This document shows positions 6,200 to 18,000 of a stretch of 18,000 bases of DNA, one piece after another. Under the pieces are notes generated by a model that had not been told where the DNA came from, did not search any database, and saw only the letters and a list, made by a program, of their open reading frames with translations. Numbering within the stretch: position 1 is the stretch's first letter; every line of letters starts with the position of its first letter. Source of the DNA: Verrucomicrobiota bacterium (GTDB lineage Bacteria > Verrucomicrobiota > Verrucomicrobiia > Limisphaerales > DSYF01); the NCBI GenBank assembly GCA_025457725.1, contig JALOTU010000003.1, forward strand, positions 1 through 18,000. Reading direction: 5' to 3'. A program made the position numbers and the translations under genes.

Positions 6200-8836
6200 T
6201 CAGGACGCTGCGGTCTCCTCGGCTTCCCCGCCAGCCTCGTCTTCCTGCCGTTCGCTGATCACCGGGGCGATGGCTTGCAGCTTGTCGCCCTCATCCAGAT
6301 TCACGAGTTTCACACCCATGGTGTTGCGGCCCGCCTCGCGGATGTGCTGCACAAACGTGCGGACCATCTGGCCCTGGTTGGTGATCAGCATGATTTCATC
6401 GGTCTCACGCACCGTGAGGGCGCCGATCACACCGCCGGTCTTCTCCCCGGTCTTCATGGTGATGATGCCCTTGCCCCCGCGGGATTGAACCCGGTATTCG
6501 TCGAAGGCCGTGCGCTTCCCGATGCCATTCTCACCGGCCACCAGCAGCGTGGCATCCGGCACCACGACGGCGCAGGCCACCACGTCATCCTCCTTGGCCA
6601 CGCGGATGCCCCGCACGCCCGCCGCCGGGCGTCCCATGGGACGGGCATCGGCCTCCTGGAAGCGGATGCTCATGCCGTCACGGGTGATCAGCACCACATC
6701 ATCCTCGCCGGAGGTGAGCTTGACGGAGATCAGCGCGTCCGGCTCTTCGATGCCGATGGCGATGATGCCGCCCTTGCGCACATTGGCGAAGTCGCTCAGC
6801 GCCGTCTTCTTCACCGTGCCCTTCCGGGTGGCGAAGAAAAGGTAGCCGGGCTGCCGCCAGGTGATGTCCTCGCGGTTGTCATCCATCCGGGACAGCACGC
6901 GAATGAGCGCGGCAATGCTCTCGCCGGGCTTCAACTCGAGGAGGTTCGCAATGCTGCGGCCCTTGGAAGCCCGCCCCATGTCCGGCACTTCATGAACGCG
7001 CTCGACGTAGACCCGCCCCGTGTTGGTGAAAAACATCAGGTAGTCATGCGTGCTGGCGGTGAACAGATGCTCGATGAAATCCCGGTCATCCTCCGTGGCC
7101 CCCTCCCGGGTGGTCATCCCGATCACGCCCTTGCCCCCACGCCGCTGGGCGCGGTAGGAACTGACGTTGGTGCGCTTGATCAGGCCGTTGTGGGTCAGGG
7201 TGATGATGACGCCCTCGTTGGCGATGAGATCCTCGATGGCGATCTCGCCTTCATCGGGCACGATCTCGGTCTTTCGCGGCGTGGCGTGTTTGGCGCGGAT
7301 ATCCGCCAGCTCCTGTTTGATGATTCCCATCACGCGCGATTCCCGGGCCAGAATGTCCAGCAGGTCCTTGATCGTCTCCAGCAGGGCCTTGTATTCGCGG
7401 TCCACCTTGTCGATTTCCAACCCGGTCAACTGGTAGAGACGCAGTTCCAGGATGGCGTCCACCTGCCGCTCGGTCAGGGCATAACGCCCCGCGGTGATGC
7501 GGGCCTCGTCCCGGATGAGGATGCCCCAGGCTTCCACCTGCGTGCGGGACCATTCGAAGGCCAGGAGTTTCACGCGGGCCTCCTCGCGATTCTTGCTGGA
7601 CCGGATGATGTGGATGAACTCGTCCAGGTTGGCCAGCGCAATGAGGTAGCCTTCCAGCAGTTCCGCCCGCTCCTCGGCCTTCCTCAATTCATACCGCGTG
7701 CGGCGCAGAACCACCTCGCGACGGTGTTCGATATAGCAGGCGATAATCTCCTTGAGATTCAGCGTCTTGGGCCGGCCATGGTCAATCGCCAGGCTGTTCA
7801 CGCTGAAGCTGACCGCGAGCTGGCTGTGCTTGTAGAGGTTGTTGATGACCACCTTGGGCACCCCCTCGCGCTTCAGCTCGAGGACCAGCCGGCAATGCTC
7901 GTCAGACTCATTGCGCATGGCGCTGATCTCGGTGATGATCTTCTCGTTCACCAGCGCGGCGATGCGCTGCTCCAGCGCCGCGCGGTTGACGTTGAACGGG
8001 ATCTCGGTGATGACCAGCTGCTCCCGGTTGCCCTTGAGTTCCTCCACTCCGATGCGGCCCCGCAGCTTGACGCTGCCGCGGCCGGTCTCGAAGTAATCCT
8101 TGATGCCCTCCACGCCGCAGATGATGCCGCCGGTGGGAAAGTCCGGCCCCTTGATGTGCTGCATCAATTGGGGAATCGTGATCTTGGGGTTGTCGATCTG
8201 CGCGCAGATGCCGTCGATGACCTCGCCCAGGTTGTGGGGGGGCATGTTCGTGGCCATGCCGACCGCGATGCCCGTCCCTCCGTTCACCAGCAGATTGGGG
8301 AAGGCCGCGGGAAAGACGGAAGGCTCGGTCAGACGCTCGTCGTAATTGGGCACGAAGTCCACCGTGTCCTTTTCCATGTCGGACATCAGCAGCGCGCCCA
8401 AATGCGTCAACCGCGCCTCGGTATACCGCATGGCGGCCGGCGGATCATCCTCCACCGAGCCAAAGTTGCCCTTGCCGTGGACCAGCCGCTCCCGCATCAC
8501 CCACGGCTGGGCCATGTGCACGAGGGTGGGATATATCACCGCCTCCCCGTGCGGATGGTAGTTGCCCGAAGTGTCGCCGCAGATCTTGGCGCACTTCATG
8601 TGCTTGCGGCCCGGGAACAGCGACAGCCGCTCCATGGCGTAGAGGATCCGGCGCTGCGATGGCTTGAGACCGTCCCTCGCGTCGGGCAGCGCGCGCGAAA
8701 TGATCACGGACATGGAGTAGTCAAGGAACGAAGCCTTGATCTCGTCGGCCACGTTGATCGGGCTGATCTTCTCGCCGCCGGCGTAGATGGAACCCGGGGT
8801 TGGAGGCGGCGGATTGGAGTTGTTTTCGTCTGACAT
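6200..8836 (-). CDS. gyrA: DNA gyrase subunit A
   Basis: This gene encodes the 878-residue breakage-reunion subunit of DNA gyrase, which with GyrB introduces negative supercoils. The N-terminal domain has the SRALPDARDGLKPSQRRILY block, NYHPHGEAVIYPT, and KGNFGSVEDDPPAAMRYTEARL with catalytic tyrosine Y138. The C-terminal beta-pinwheel contains the GyrA box QRRGGKG at about residues 562-568, which marks gyrase rather than topoisomerase IV, and a related QSRGGKG later. The tail is acidic (EDEAGGEAEE). Notably, the positions equivalent to E. coli Ser83 and Asp87 are Ala99 (codon 8540-8542) and Pro103 (codon 8528-8530). The start is ATG 8836, with no clear Shine-Dalgarno. It lies 116 bases downstream of gyrB on the same strand, probably one operon. 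Confidence 0.97.
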   Translation of the reverse strand: MSDENNSNPPPPTPGSIYAGGEKISPINVADEIKASFLDYSMSVIISRALPDARDGLKPSQRRILYAMERLSLFPGRKHMKCAKICGDTSGNYHPHGEAVIYPTLVHMAQPWVMRERLVHGKGNFGSVEDDPPAAMRYTEARLTHLGALLMSDMEKDTVDFVPNYDERLTEPSVFPAAFPNLLVNGGTGIAVGMATNMPPHNLGEVIDGICAQIDNPKITIPQLMQHIKGPDFPTGGIICGVEGIKDYFETGRGSVKLRGRIGVEELKGNREQLVITEIPFNVNRAALEQRIAALVNEKIITEISAMRNESDEHCRLVLELKREGVPKVVINNLYKHSQLAVSFSVNSLAIDHGRPKTLNLKEIIACYIEHRREVVLRRTRYELRKAEERAELLEGYLIALANLDEFIHIIRSSKNREEARVKLLAFEWSRTQVEAWGILIRDEARITAGRYALTERQVDAILELRLYQLTGLEIDKVDREYKALLETIKDLLDILARESRVMGIIKQELADIRAKHATPRKTEIVPDEGEIAIEDLIANEGVIITLTHNGLIKRTNVSSYRAQRRGGKGVIGMTTREGATEDDRDFIEHLFTASTHDYLMFFTNTGRVYVERVHEVPDMGRASKGRSIANLLELKPGESIAALIRVLSRMDDNREDITWRQPGYLFFATRKGTVKKTALSDFANVRKGGIIAIGIEEPDALISVKLTSGEDDVVLITRDGMSIRFQEADARPMGRPAAGVRGIRVAKEDDVVACAVVVPDATLLVAGENGIGKRTAFDEYRVQSRGGKGIITMKTGEKTGGVIGALTVRETDEIMLITNQGQMVRTFVQHIREAGRNTMGVKLVNLDEGDKLQAIAPVISERQEDEAGGEAEETAAS

Positions 8837-8952
8837 GTGAGATTCAGTTGCGATCAGGCAGGTCTTTCATGCCGCCCAAAGGCGGGATGATGGCATTCCG
8901 GAGTCGGCGGCCGGTGGGGGCCGGGATCTCGCGGCGATGGACCGCCCCGCCG

Positions 8953-11472
<2,520 letters not shown>

Positions 11473-11578
11473 GATGTGGTAAAAACCCCGGCCAGAAACT
11501 GGGAATCCCAGGGACGGAAAAGACTAGGGTTTTTGCGTCCGCGACACAATCTCTAATTGGCCCGGCCACAGCCTCCAA

Positions 11579-11594
11579 CCCCAACCTGTTGGGG
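11579..11594. repeat. Palindrome CCCCAAC-CT-GTTGGGG upstream of gyrB
   Basis: A perfect 7-base inverted repeat with a two-base centre lies 107 bases upstream of the gyrB start and 69 bases downstream of the ABC permease stop. The near-continuous dyad is more like a protein-binding operator than a terminator, and no T-run follows on either strand. Its role is unknown. Confidence 0.35.
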
Positions 11595-11625
11595 CTGAAA
11601 TCGGATCAGATGCCAATATCTTGTA

Positions 11626-11652
11626 GGGCATGCATCTTTTCGCTTGATGCCC
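11626..11652 (-). terminator. Possible weak terminator of the ABC/pilin cassette
   Basis: Ten bases after the permease stop, on the minus strand, GGGCAT and ATGCCC form an inverted repeat, with an alternative GCATC/GATGC pairing inside it. No poly-T tract follows, so intrinsic termination is doubtful and read-through into gyrB is possible. Confidence 0.25.
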
Positions 11653-11662
11653 TCAGAATCGG

Positions 11663-12511
11663 TCAAGACTTGATGTCCCGGGCGTGGAAACCCGCCAGCC
11701 CAATCAGGAATCCCGTCACGTTCACACCCGCCAGCACGGCCAGGATTTGCAGCATCCTCAGCCAATCCAAGGGTTCATTGAACACCAGCAGCCAGCCCCG
11801 AAAGTGGTGCGTGAGACAAAGCTGCTGGTACTCCTCGAAGAAGGGCATGGCCTCCATCACCAGGCTTAACAGGAGGAGGGACAGCGCGAGGATCGTGGCC
11901 GCGGCGGGTTTCATGTTGAAACAGGAAAACATGAACGCCAGGCCGAACATCGTGCAGGCATTCACCGCCAGCATCAGATGCGAGACGGCAAACAAGCCCA
12001 GCCCCTCCCACGCTCCCAGAACGGCGAACACCCGTACCGGACCCGGCACGAACACAAACATGCCTCCCCACGGAAACCAGATTCGCGCAAACACCAGCGC
12101 CATCAATCCCAACGACGCCACCAGGATGACGCAAAAGACCAGTCCGGCCAGCCACTTCACCGCCAGGAGACGCGCTCGTGAAATCGGCCGGCAGAGAATC
12201 ATGCGCAAGGTGCCGTCCTCGGACTCCTTGGCCACCATGTCCCCGCCCACCAGGCAGGCGTAGAGCGGCATGAGGAGAATGATCTGCGGAATCAGCATGA
12301 CCACCGCCACGGTGAGCGCGGAGATGTAATCCCCGGCCAGGTAACCATTCCCCTCCAGCAACCTCACCGTGCCCGACTGCCAGTCGGAGAAGCGGAAGGC
12401 CAGCAGCATCGCGTTCTGCGCCACGAGAAACGCGCCGAACCCGATGTAGGTCCGCTTCTTCCCGAACAGCTTCCACAACTCATTCCTCAGCTGGTGCCAG
12501 AAGAGGCTCAT
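11663..12511 (-). CDS. ABC-2 type transporter permease
   Basis: This 282-residue integral membrane protein is the partner of the ATPase immediately upstream. The true start is ATG 12511, overlapping the ATPase stop as ATGA. A longer in-frame extension to 12874 would read through the ATPase gene in another frame and has no support. About six membrane segments are visible: around residues 20-40, 60-90, 110-145, 155-190, 195-215 and 245-270. The loop KESEDGTLRMILCRPISRARLL is the hallmark of ABC-2 permeases (E-x-E/D-x-G-T-L-R...R-P-x-S-R), the group that includes NosY- and GldF-like subunits and many polysaccharide, drug and gliding-associated exporters. The substrate cannot be inferred. A short AAAGG precedes the start. 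It is the last gene of the four-gene cassette, 190 bases before gyrB. Confidence 0.9.
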   Translation of the reverse strand: MSLFWHQLRNELWKLFGKKRTYIGFGAFLVAQNAMLLAFRFSDWQSGTVRLLEGNGYLAGDYISALTVAVVMLIPQIILLMPLYACLVGGDMVAKESEDGTLRMILCRPISRARLLAVKWLAGLVFCVILVASLGLMALVFARIWFPWGGMFVFVPGPVRVFAVLGAWEGLGLFAVSHLMLAVNACTMFGLAFMFSCFNMKPAAATILALSLLLLSLVMEAMPFFEEYQQLCLTHHFRGWLLVFNEPLDWLRMLQILAVLAGVNVTGFLIGLAGFHARDIKS

Positions 12512-13461
12512 GCGCGCCTTTCTTCTCCGTCGTTCTGCAGCCCCCCAGATGTTCCCGGTTGCGCCGGGTTCGTCTCGCCGCCCGTCACCGCCAGATAAAA
12601 ATCCTCCAGCGTCTGTTCCTCGTGCGTGATCTCGTAAACCGCCCTGCCCTGCTCCACCAGGGCCCGCACGACCGCGTCCGACCCGACCCCTTCGCCCAAC
12701 CGGACCGAATCGCCGTTGCGATGCTCCGCAATCAAACCGCGCCCCTCCAGCATCGCCACGGCCTCCGCAAAGGCATCCGTGCGCAAGCGCAGCCAGCCCT
12801 GATACCGGGTGGCGCTGGCGACGGAACCGGTGAACACCAGCCGGCCGGCTTTCAGCACGGCGATCCGCGTGCACACCTGCTCCACCTCGGTGAGCAGGTG
12901 CGAGGACAGCAGAATGGTGAGACCCAGTTCACGATGGAGTCGTTGAATCATTTGGCGCAGTTCATGGATCCCCTCCGGGTCCAATCCATCCCCCGGCTCG
13001 TCGAGGATCAACAGCTGCGGATCGGGCAGAAGGGCCTGAGCGAGCGCCAACCGCGTGCGCATGCCATGGGAGTAGGTGCCGACCCTGGACTTCGCCCGCG
13101 ATGACAGCCCCACCCAGTCCAAAACTTCGCGAATCCGATCCGGCGACGTGGGCCCGGTATAGTGGCTGAGAATCTCCAGGTTTCGCTGTCCGCTCAGGTA
13201 ATCGTAGAACACCGGCGTCTCAAAGATGGCGCCCACGCCTTGCAGGGCGCCGCGCCGGTCCCGCAGCACGTCACACCCGTTGATGGCGGCATGGCCGGAT
13301 GTCGGCCAGACCTGGCCCAGCAGGATCCCAATCGCCGTGCTCTTGCCGGCCCCGTTGTGCCCGAGCAGGCCAAAGATCTCGCCGGACGGAATCTCCAGGG
13401 AAAGCTGATCCAGGGCGAGCCGGTCGCCGAAGCGTTTGGAGATGGCGTGCAGCTGGATCAT
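12508..13461 (-). CDS. ABC transporter ATP-binding protein
   Basis: This 317-residue cytoplasmic ATPase powers the ABC-2 permease that overlaps it. Walker A GHNGAGKS is at 34-41, Walker B LLILDE at 150-155 with D-loop GDGLDP, and the switch histidine is H188 in LLSSHLL. The signature is the degenerate YSHGM (130-134) in place of LSGGQ. The usual Q-loop glutamine is replaced in IFETPVFYDYLSG (E81). Both changes are typical of the BcrA/GldA-like subfamily of export ATPases. After residue 230 there is a C-terminal extension with an ACT-like alternation, ending in a polar Gly/Glu-rich tail. ATG 13461 overlaps the prepilin stop by ATGA and has almost no Shine-Dalgarno of its own (only GGAA touching the start), so translation probably depends on coupling to the upstream gene. 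Confidence 0.93.
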   Translation of the reverse strand: MIQLHAISKRFGDRLALDQLSLEIPSGEIFGLLGHNGAGKSTAIGILLGQVWPTSGHAAINGCDVLRDRRGALQGVGAIFETPVFYDYLSGQRNLEILSHYTGPTSPDRIREVLDWVGLSSRAKSRVGTYSHGMRTRLALAQALLPDPQLLILDEPGDGLDPEGIHELRQMIQRLHRELGLTILLSSHLLTEVEQVCTRIAVLKAGRLVFTGSVASATRYQGWLRLRTDAFAEAVAMLEGRGLIAEHRNGDSVRLGEGVGSDAVVRALVEQGRAVYEITHEEQTLEDFYLAVTGGETNPAQPGTSGGLQNDGEERRA

Positions 13462-14114
13462 TTCCGGGGGCTCAAACTGCCCTCGACCGCGAGCAGATTC
13501 CTGATGTGGCCGTCGGCATAAAGATAATTCACCTCGCGCCCCTTCCCGCGCGCGGCGTGAAACGCCTCCTTGTCATACATCACAGGCACCTGGGTCGGCG
13601 CGAAGTCGAAGGTCAGGATCTTCAAATGGTTCGCGTCCTGACCATTCAGGAGGCTGTTCCACGAGTAACTGGACCCGGTGCGTCCAAACAAATCCGCCCG
13701 GTCCGATGGGCACCGCAACACATCGAGGTTGCCCAGCTCCCGCCCCAACACCTTGTCCACGCTGGGAAAGTCGTTGGTCAGTGGCCCGCCGGGAATCCGA
13801 TCGCGGATGAAAGGCATGCGATTCCTGTGCTCCATCACATGGATCTGCAACGCCAGGCCCACCTGGCGCAGGTTGCCGATGCACGCGACGCCTCGGGCCG
13901 ACTCCTTGGCCCGACCAAACGCCGGCAACAGCAAGGCTGCCAGGAGCCCGATGATGGCAATCACCACCAGCAGTTCGATCAGAGTGAAGGCGCGAACCGC
14001 ATCGTGTCCATAGCGTCGTTTGGCAGCGCGTCCTCGTCCGCCGGTTGGACTGAAATTGCGCCTGGCGATCAATCCGCAATCCGCAATCGAGATTCCGCAA
14101 TGGAAGCGCTTCAT
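13458..14114 (-). CDS. Prepilin-type cleavage/methylation domain protein (pseudopilin)
   Basis: This 218-residue protein has a type IV prepilin N terminus: a long basic leader, then RAFTLIELLVVIAIIGLLAA starting at about residue 41, with the conserved Phe and Glu+5 expected for prepilin peptidase processing. The hydrophobic helix serves as membrane anchor and assembly spine. The C-terminal part contains CPSDRADLFGRTGSSYSWN and EVNYLYADGHI, the latter matching the H-X9-DG-type ending of the large verrucomicrobial and planctomycete pseudopilin families. The leader (about residues 5-15) is partly encoded by AATCCGC heptamer repeats (14071-14098). ATG 14114 is chosen because GGAGG lies eight bases upstream and it overlaps the previous gene by ATGA; a TTG at residue 15 is an alternative. 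Its stop overlaps the ABC ATPase start. A pilus, secretion-system or surface role is inferred; the specific system is unknown. Confidence 0.88.
   Translation of the reverse strand: MKRFHCGISIADCGLIARRNFSPTGGRGRAAKRRYGHDAVRAFTLIELLVVIAIIGLLAALLLPAFGRAKESARGVACIGNLRQVGLALQIHVMEHRNRMPFIRDRIPGGPLTNDFPSVDKVLGRELGNLDVLRCPSDRADLFGRTGSSYSWNSLLNGQDANHLKILTFDFAPTQVPVMYDKEAFHAARGKGREVNYLYADGHIRNLLAVEGSLSPRK
14071..14098. repeat. AATCCGC heptamer repeat inside the prepilin leader
   Basis: Two exact copies of AATCCGC (14071-14084) are followed by the variants AATCGAG and ATTCCGC. The array lies within the coding sequence of the prepilin gene, where the minus strand encodes CGISIADCGL. The same heptamer recurs at 17606-17640. 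Confidence 0.7.
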
Positions 14115-14740
14115 TCTCCTCGCCTCCGCCGATCCCGCAGCAAACGCCCGCTTTCCATCAATTGCTGCATCTCCTCGAGGACCGGCGCCAGTTCCGCCTT
14201 GGTCTGCGCCGAACTCTCGCTGTAGAAGGTTTTCATGCCCAGCGAGACCATCTGTCGCTGCATCTCCTCGCTGATGACTGGCGCGTTGGTGGGGGGCGGT
14301 CTCTCCCCCGGGTTGAGGTTCGCCCGCGCCTCCCGCAACCGCTTGACGGAATCCTCAACCGCCCGTCTCCGCTTGTCCTCCGGCATCGTCTCAAAGGCGT
14401 CCAACATCTGCCGGATTCCGGCGGGCAGCGTCTGCTCCACAAACCAGGCCTTCTCGGCATCGGTCATCTGCTCGAATAGTCGGTCCCAAATCCGTCCCAG
14501 CCGCGCTTCGCGCCGCGCTTCGAAGTCGAGCGCGTTCAACTGCTTCGCCAGCCTCTCCAAGGAGGCCCGCCTCGCTTCGGGGGACAACGACCCCAGATCA
14601 AGAGAAGCCGCATACGCCGCAACCTTTTGCGGGGTGGGCCGCAGCGCGTCGGCAATGCGATAGCCCGCAAACACACCTCCCCACATCAGGATCAGGGCAA
14701 TCCCGGCCCACAGGAAGATTCGGTATCGTGCGGCGTTCAT
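14111..14740 (-). CDS. Membrane-anchored helical protein of unknown function
   Basis: I do not recognise this protein as a named family. With the ATG at 14740 it has 209 residues; a GTG at 14785 would add 15, but those residues look non-coding. It opens MNAARYRIFLWAGIALILMW, a positively charged end followed by a single membrane helix to about residue 27, so it should be anchored with the bulk outside the cytoplasm. The rest is almost entirely helical and highly charged, with segments such as SPEARRASLERLAKQLNAL, ARREARLGRIWDRLFEQMTDAEKAWF and APVLEEMQQLMESGRLL. It is reminiscent of periplasmic Spy/CpxP-like or heavy-metal-sensor-like helical hairpins, but lacks a clear LTxxQ motif. It is the first gene of a four-gene cassette and its stop overlaps the prepilin start by ATGA, which suggests a shared role in envelope or export work. 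Confidence 0.72.
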   Translation of the reverse strand: MNAARYRIFLWAGIALILMWGGVFAGYRIADALRPTPQKVAAYAASLDLGSLSPEARRASLERLAKQLNALDFEARREARLGRIWDRLFEQMTDAEKAWFVEQTLPAGIRQMLDAFETMPEDKRRRAVEDSVKRLREARANLNPGERPPPTNAPVISEEMQRQMVSLGMKTFYSESSAQTKAELAPVLEEMQQLMESGRLLRDRRRRGE

Positions 14741-15354
14741 GAATGGATGCCGGGCACAGGTGGTCCCGATGTTCGACTCTACCACCGCGGTTCAAAAGAA
14801 TCACCATCCATCTGCACCCCCGTCTGCGCAGGGATTGCGCAGGGATTGAATGGACACTTGCAGCCGGGTGTGATGCGAATCCGCCAGCCGCAGCGAGCCG
14901 GCCATCCACCCGCCGGAAAAGTAAATCTGCGCAGCCGACGACGTGAGGAGCCGATGCAGGCGTCCGAAGCACTCCTTACGTCGTGCGCTACAAGAAGATG
15001 GCGGGGCTCGGCGACCGCTCGCCTTGCCACTGCCTTGTAGCCGACGACGTGAGGAGTCGATGTTCGCGTCCGAAGCACTCCTTACGTCGTGCGCTACAAG
15101 AAGGTGGCGGGGTTCGGCGACCGCTCGCCTTGCCGCTGCGTTGTAGCCGACGACGTGAGGAGTCGATGTTCGCGTCCGAAGCACTCCTTACGTCGTGCGC
15201 TACAAGAAGGTGGCAGGGCGGAAAATCGCGCCCGCCGCTGCCCTGCCGGTTTGTTCTCGCTTGATTTGGAGCTGCCGCACCCTACTTTCAACCCGCATCT
15301 GAGCGGCCTGTGCGAAATCTGCCCGACGCCCTGGTCCGCATCGTGAACACACAC
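14741..15354. other. Intergenic region with divergent promoters and repeat array
   Basis: This 614-base region separates the divergent pilin/ABC cassette and gcvP. It holds an 11-base tandem duplication GCGCAGGGATT (14826-14847), the 106-base-period palindromic array (14931-15203), and an inverted repeat GGCAGGGC (15212-15219) / GCCCTGCC (15240-15247). A possible gcvP promoter is TTGATT at 15260-15265 and TACTTT 16 bases later, which is a weak match. Short reading frames cross the array on both strands, but the 106-base period rotates the frame and none resembles a real protein. Confidence 0.6.
14931..15203. repeat. Tandem array of three 61-base palindromes, period 106
   Basis: Copies lie at 14931-14991, 15037-15097 and 15143-15203. 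Each has two 21-base arms around a 19-base loop. In copy 2 the left arm (15037-15057) pairs with the right arm (15077-15097) with two mismatches and one position that would be a G-U pair in RNA. Copies 2 and 3 are identical across the palindrome; copy 1 differs at a few bases in the left arm and loop. The 45-base spacers 14992-15036 and 15098-15142 differ at four positions and contain their own perfect stem GGCGA-CCGC-TCGCC. After the third copy only about 18 bases of the spacer remain before similarity ends. The organisation is like bacterial REP/BIME elements or a short non-autonomous palindromic element amplified in tandem. Confidence 0.85.

Positions 15355-18000
<2,646 letters not shown>

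Noticed and set aside
6275..8833. Very long plus-strand open frame (852 codons) across the gyrA region
   Set aside because: It is exactly antisense to gyrA in a GC-rich gene, shows no domain pattern, and is rich in His, Arg, Val and Leu as expected from a reverse reading of coding DNA.
12512..12874. N-terminal extension of the ABC permease frame
   Set aside because: It overlaps the ABC ATPase in another frame. The extension is Gly/Arg/Ala-rich and the ATGA-overlapping start at 12511 gives a normal permease.
14931..15203. CRISPR array
   Set aside because: There are only three long (61-base) imperfect palindromes with near-identical spacers. CRISPR spacers are unique, and no cas genes are present.

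Overview
The window is GC-rich, densely coded bacterial DNA. It is most likely from a verrucomicrobial genome of the Pedosphaera/Limisphaerales kind. This assignment is an inference from three things: a prepilin-type protein of the style abundant in that group, a GyrA whose quinolone-pocket segment has the HPHGEAVIYPT form, and dispersed palindromic and heptameric (AATCCGC) repeats. Many genes lack a clear Shine-Dalgarno sequence. No tRNA, rRNA, CRISPR array, transposase or phage gene was seen.

Layout. (1) 22-1390, plus strand: a YhcH/YjgK/YiaL-family sugar-metabolism protein and a zinc-dependent histone-deacetylase-like amidohydrolase. (2) 1392-2711, minus: a Tat-signal-bearing glucoamylase-family protein, convergent with the deacetylase with one base between stop codons. 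(3) 2927-4557, plus: shikimate kinase (aroK) and epoxyqueuosine reductase (queG), overlapping by ATGA. (4) 4807-6198, plus: pyridoxamine-phosphate oxidase (pdxH), preceded by two strong hairpins, and an unrecognised 194-residue protein. (5) 6200-11472, minus: a gyrB-gyrA pair. (6) 11663-14740, minus: a four-gene cassette in which each gene overlaps the next by ATGA. The order of transcription is membrane-anchored helical protein, prepilin-like protein, ABC ATPase, ABC-2 permease. (7) 14741-15354: a 614-base intergenic region with a tandem array of three 61-base palindromes at a 106-base period. (8) 15355 to the window end, plus: gcvP, the glycine decarboxylase P-protein, cut off by the window edge.

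Most of the window is housekeeping: chorismate and B6 metabolism, queuosine salvage/synthesis, DNA topology and one-carbon metabolism. The least ordinary parts are the tightly coupled pseudopilin/ABC-transporter cassette, the palindromic array beside it, and a heptamer repeat that is translated inside both the pilin leader and a surface loop of GcvP. GyrA also carries Ala and Pro at the two positions that normally bind fluoroquinolones.
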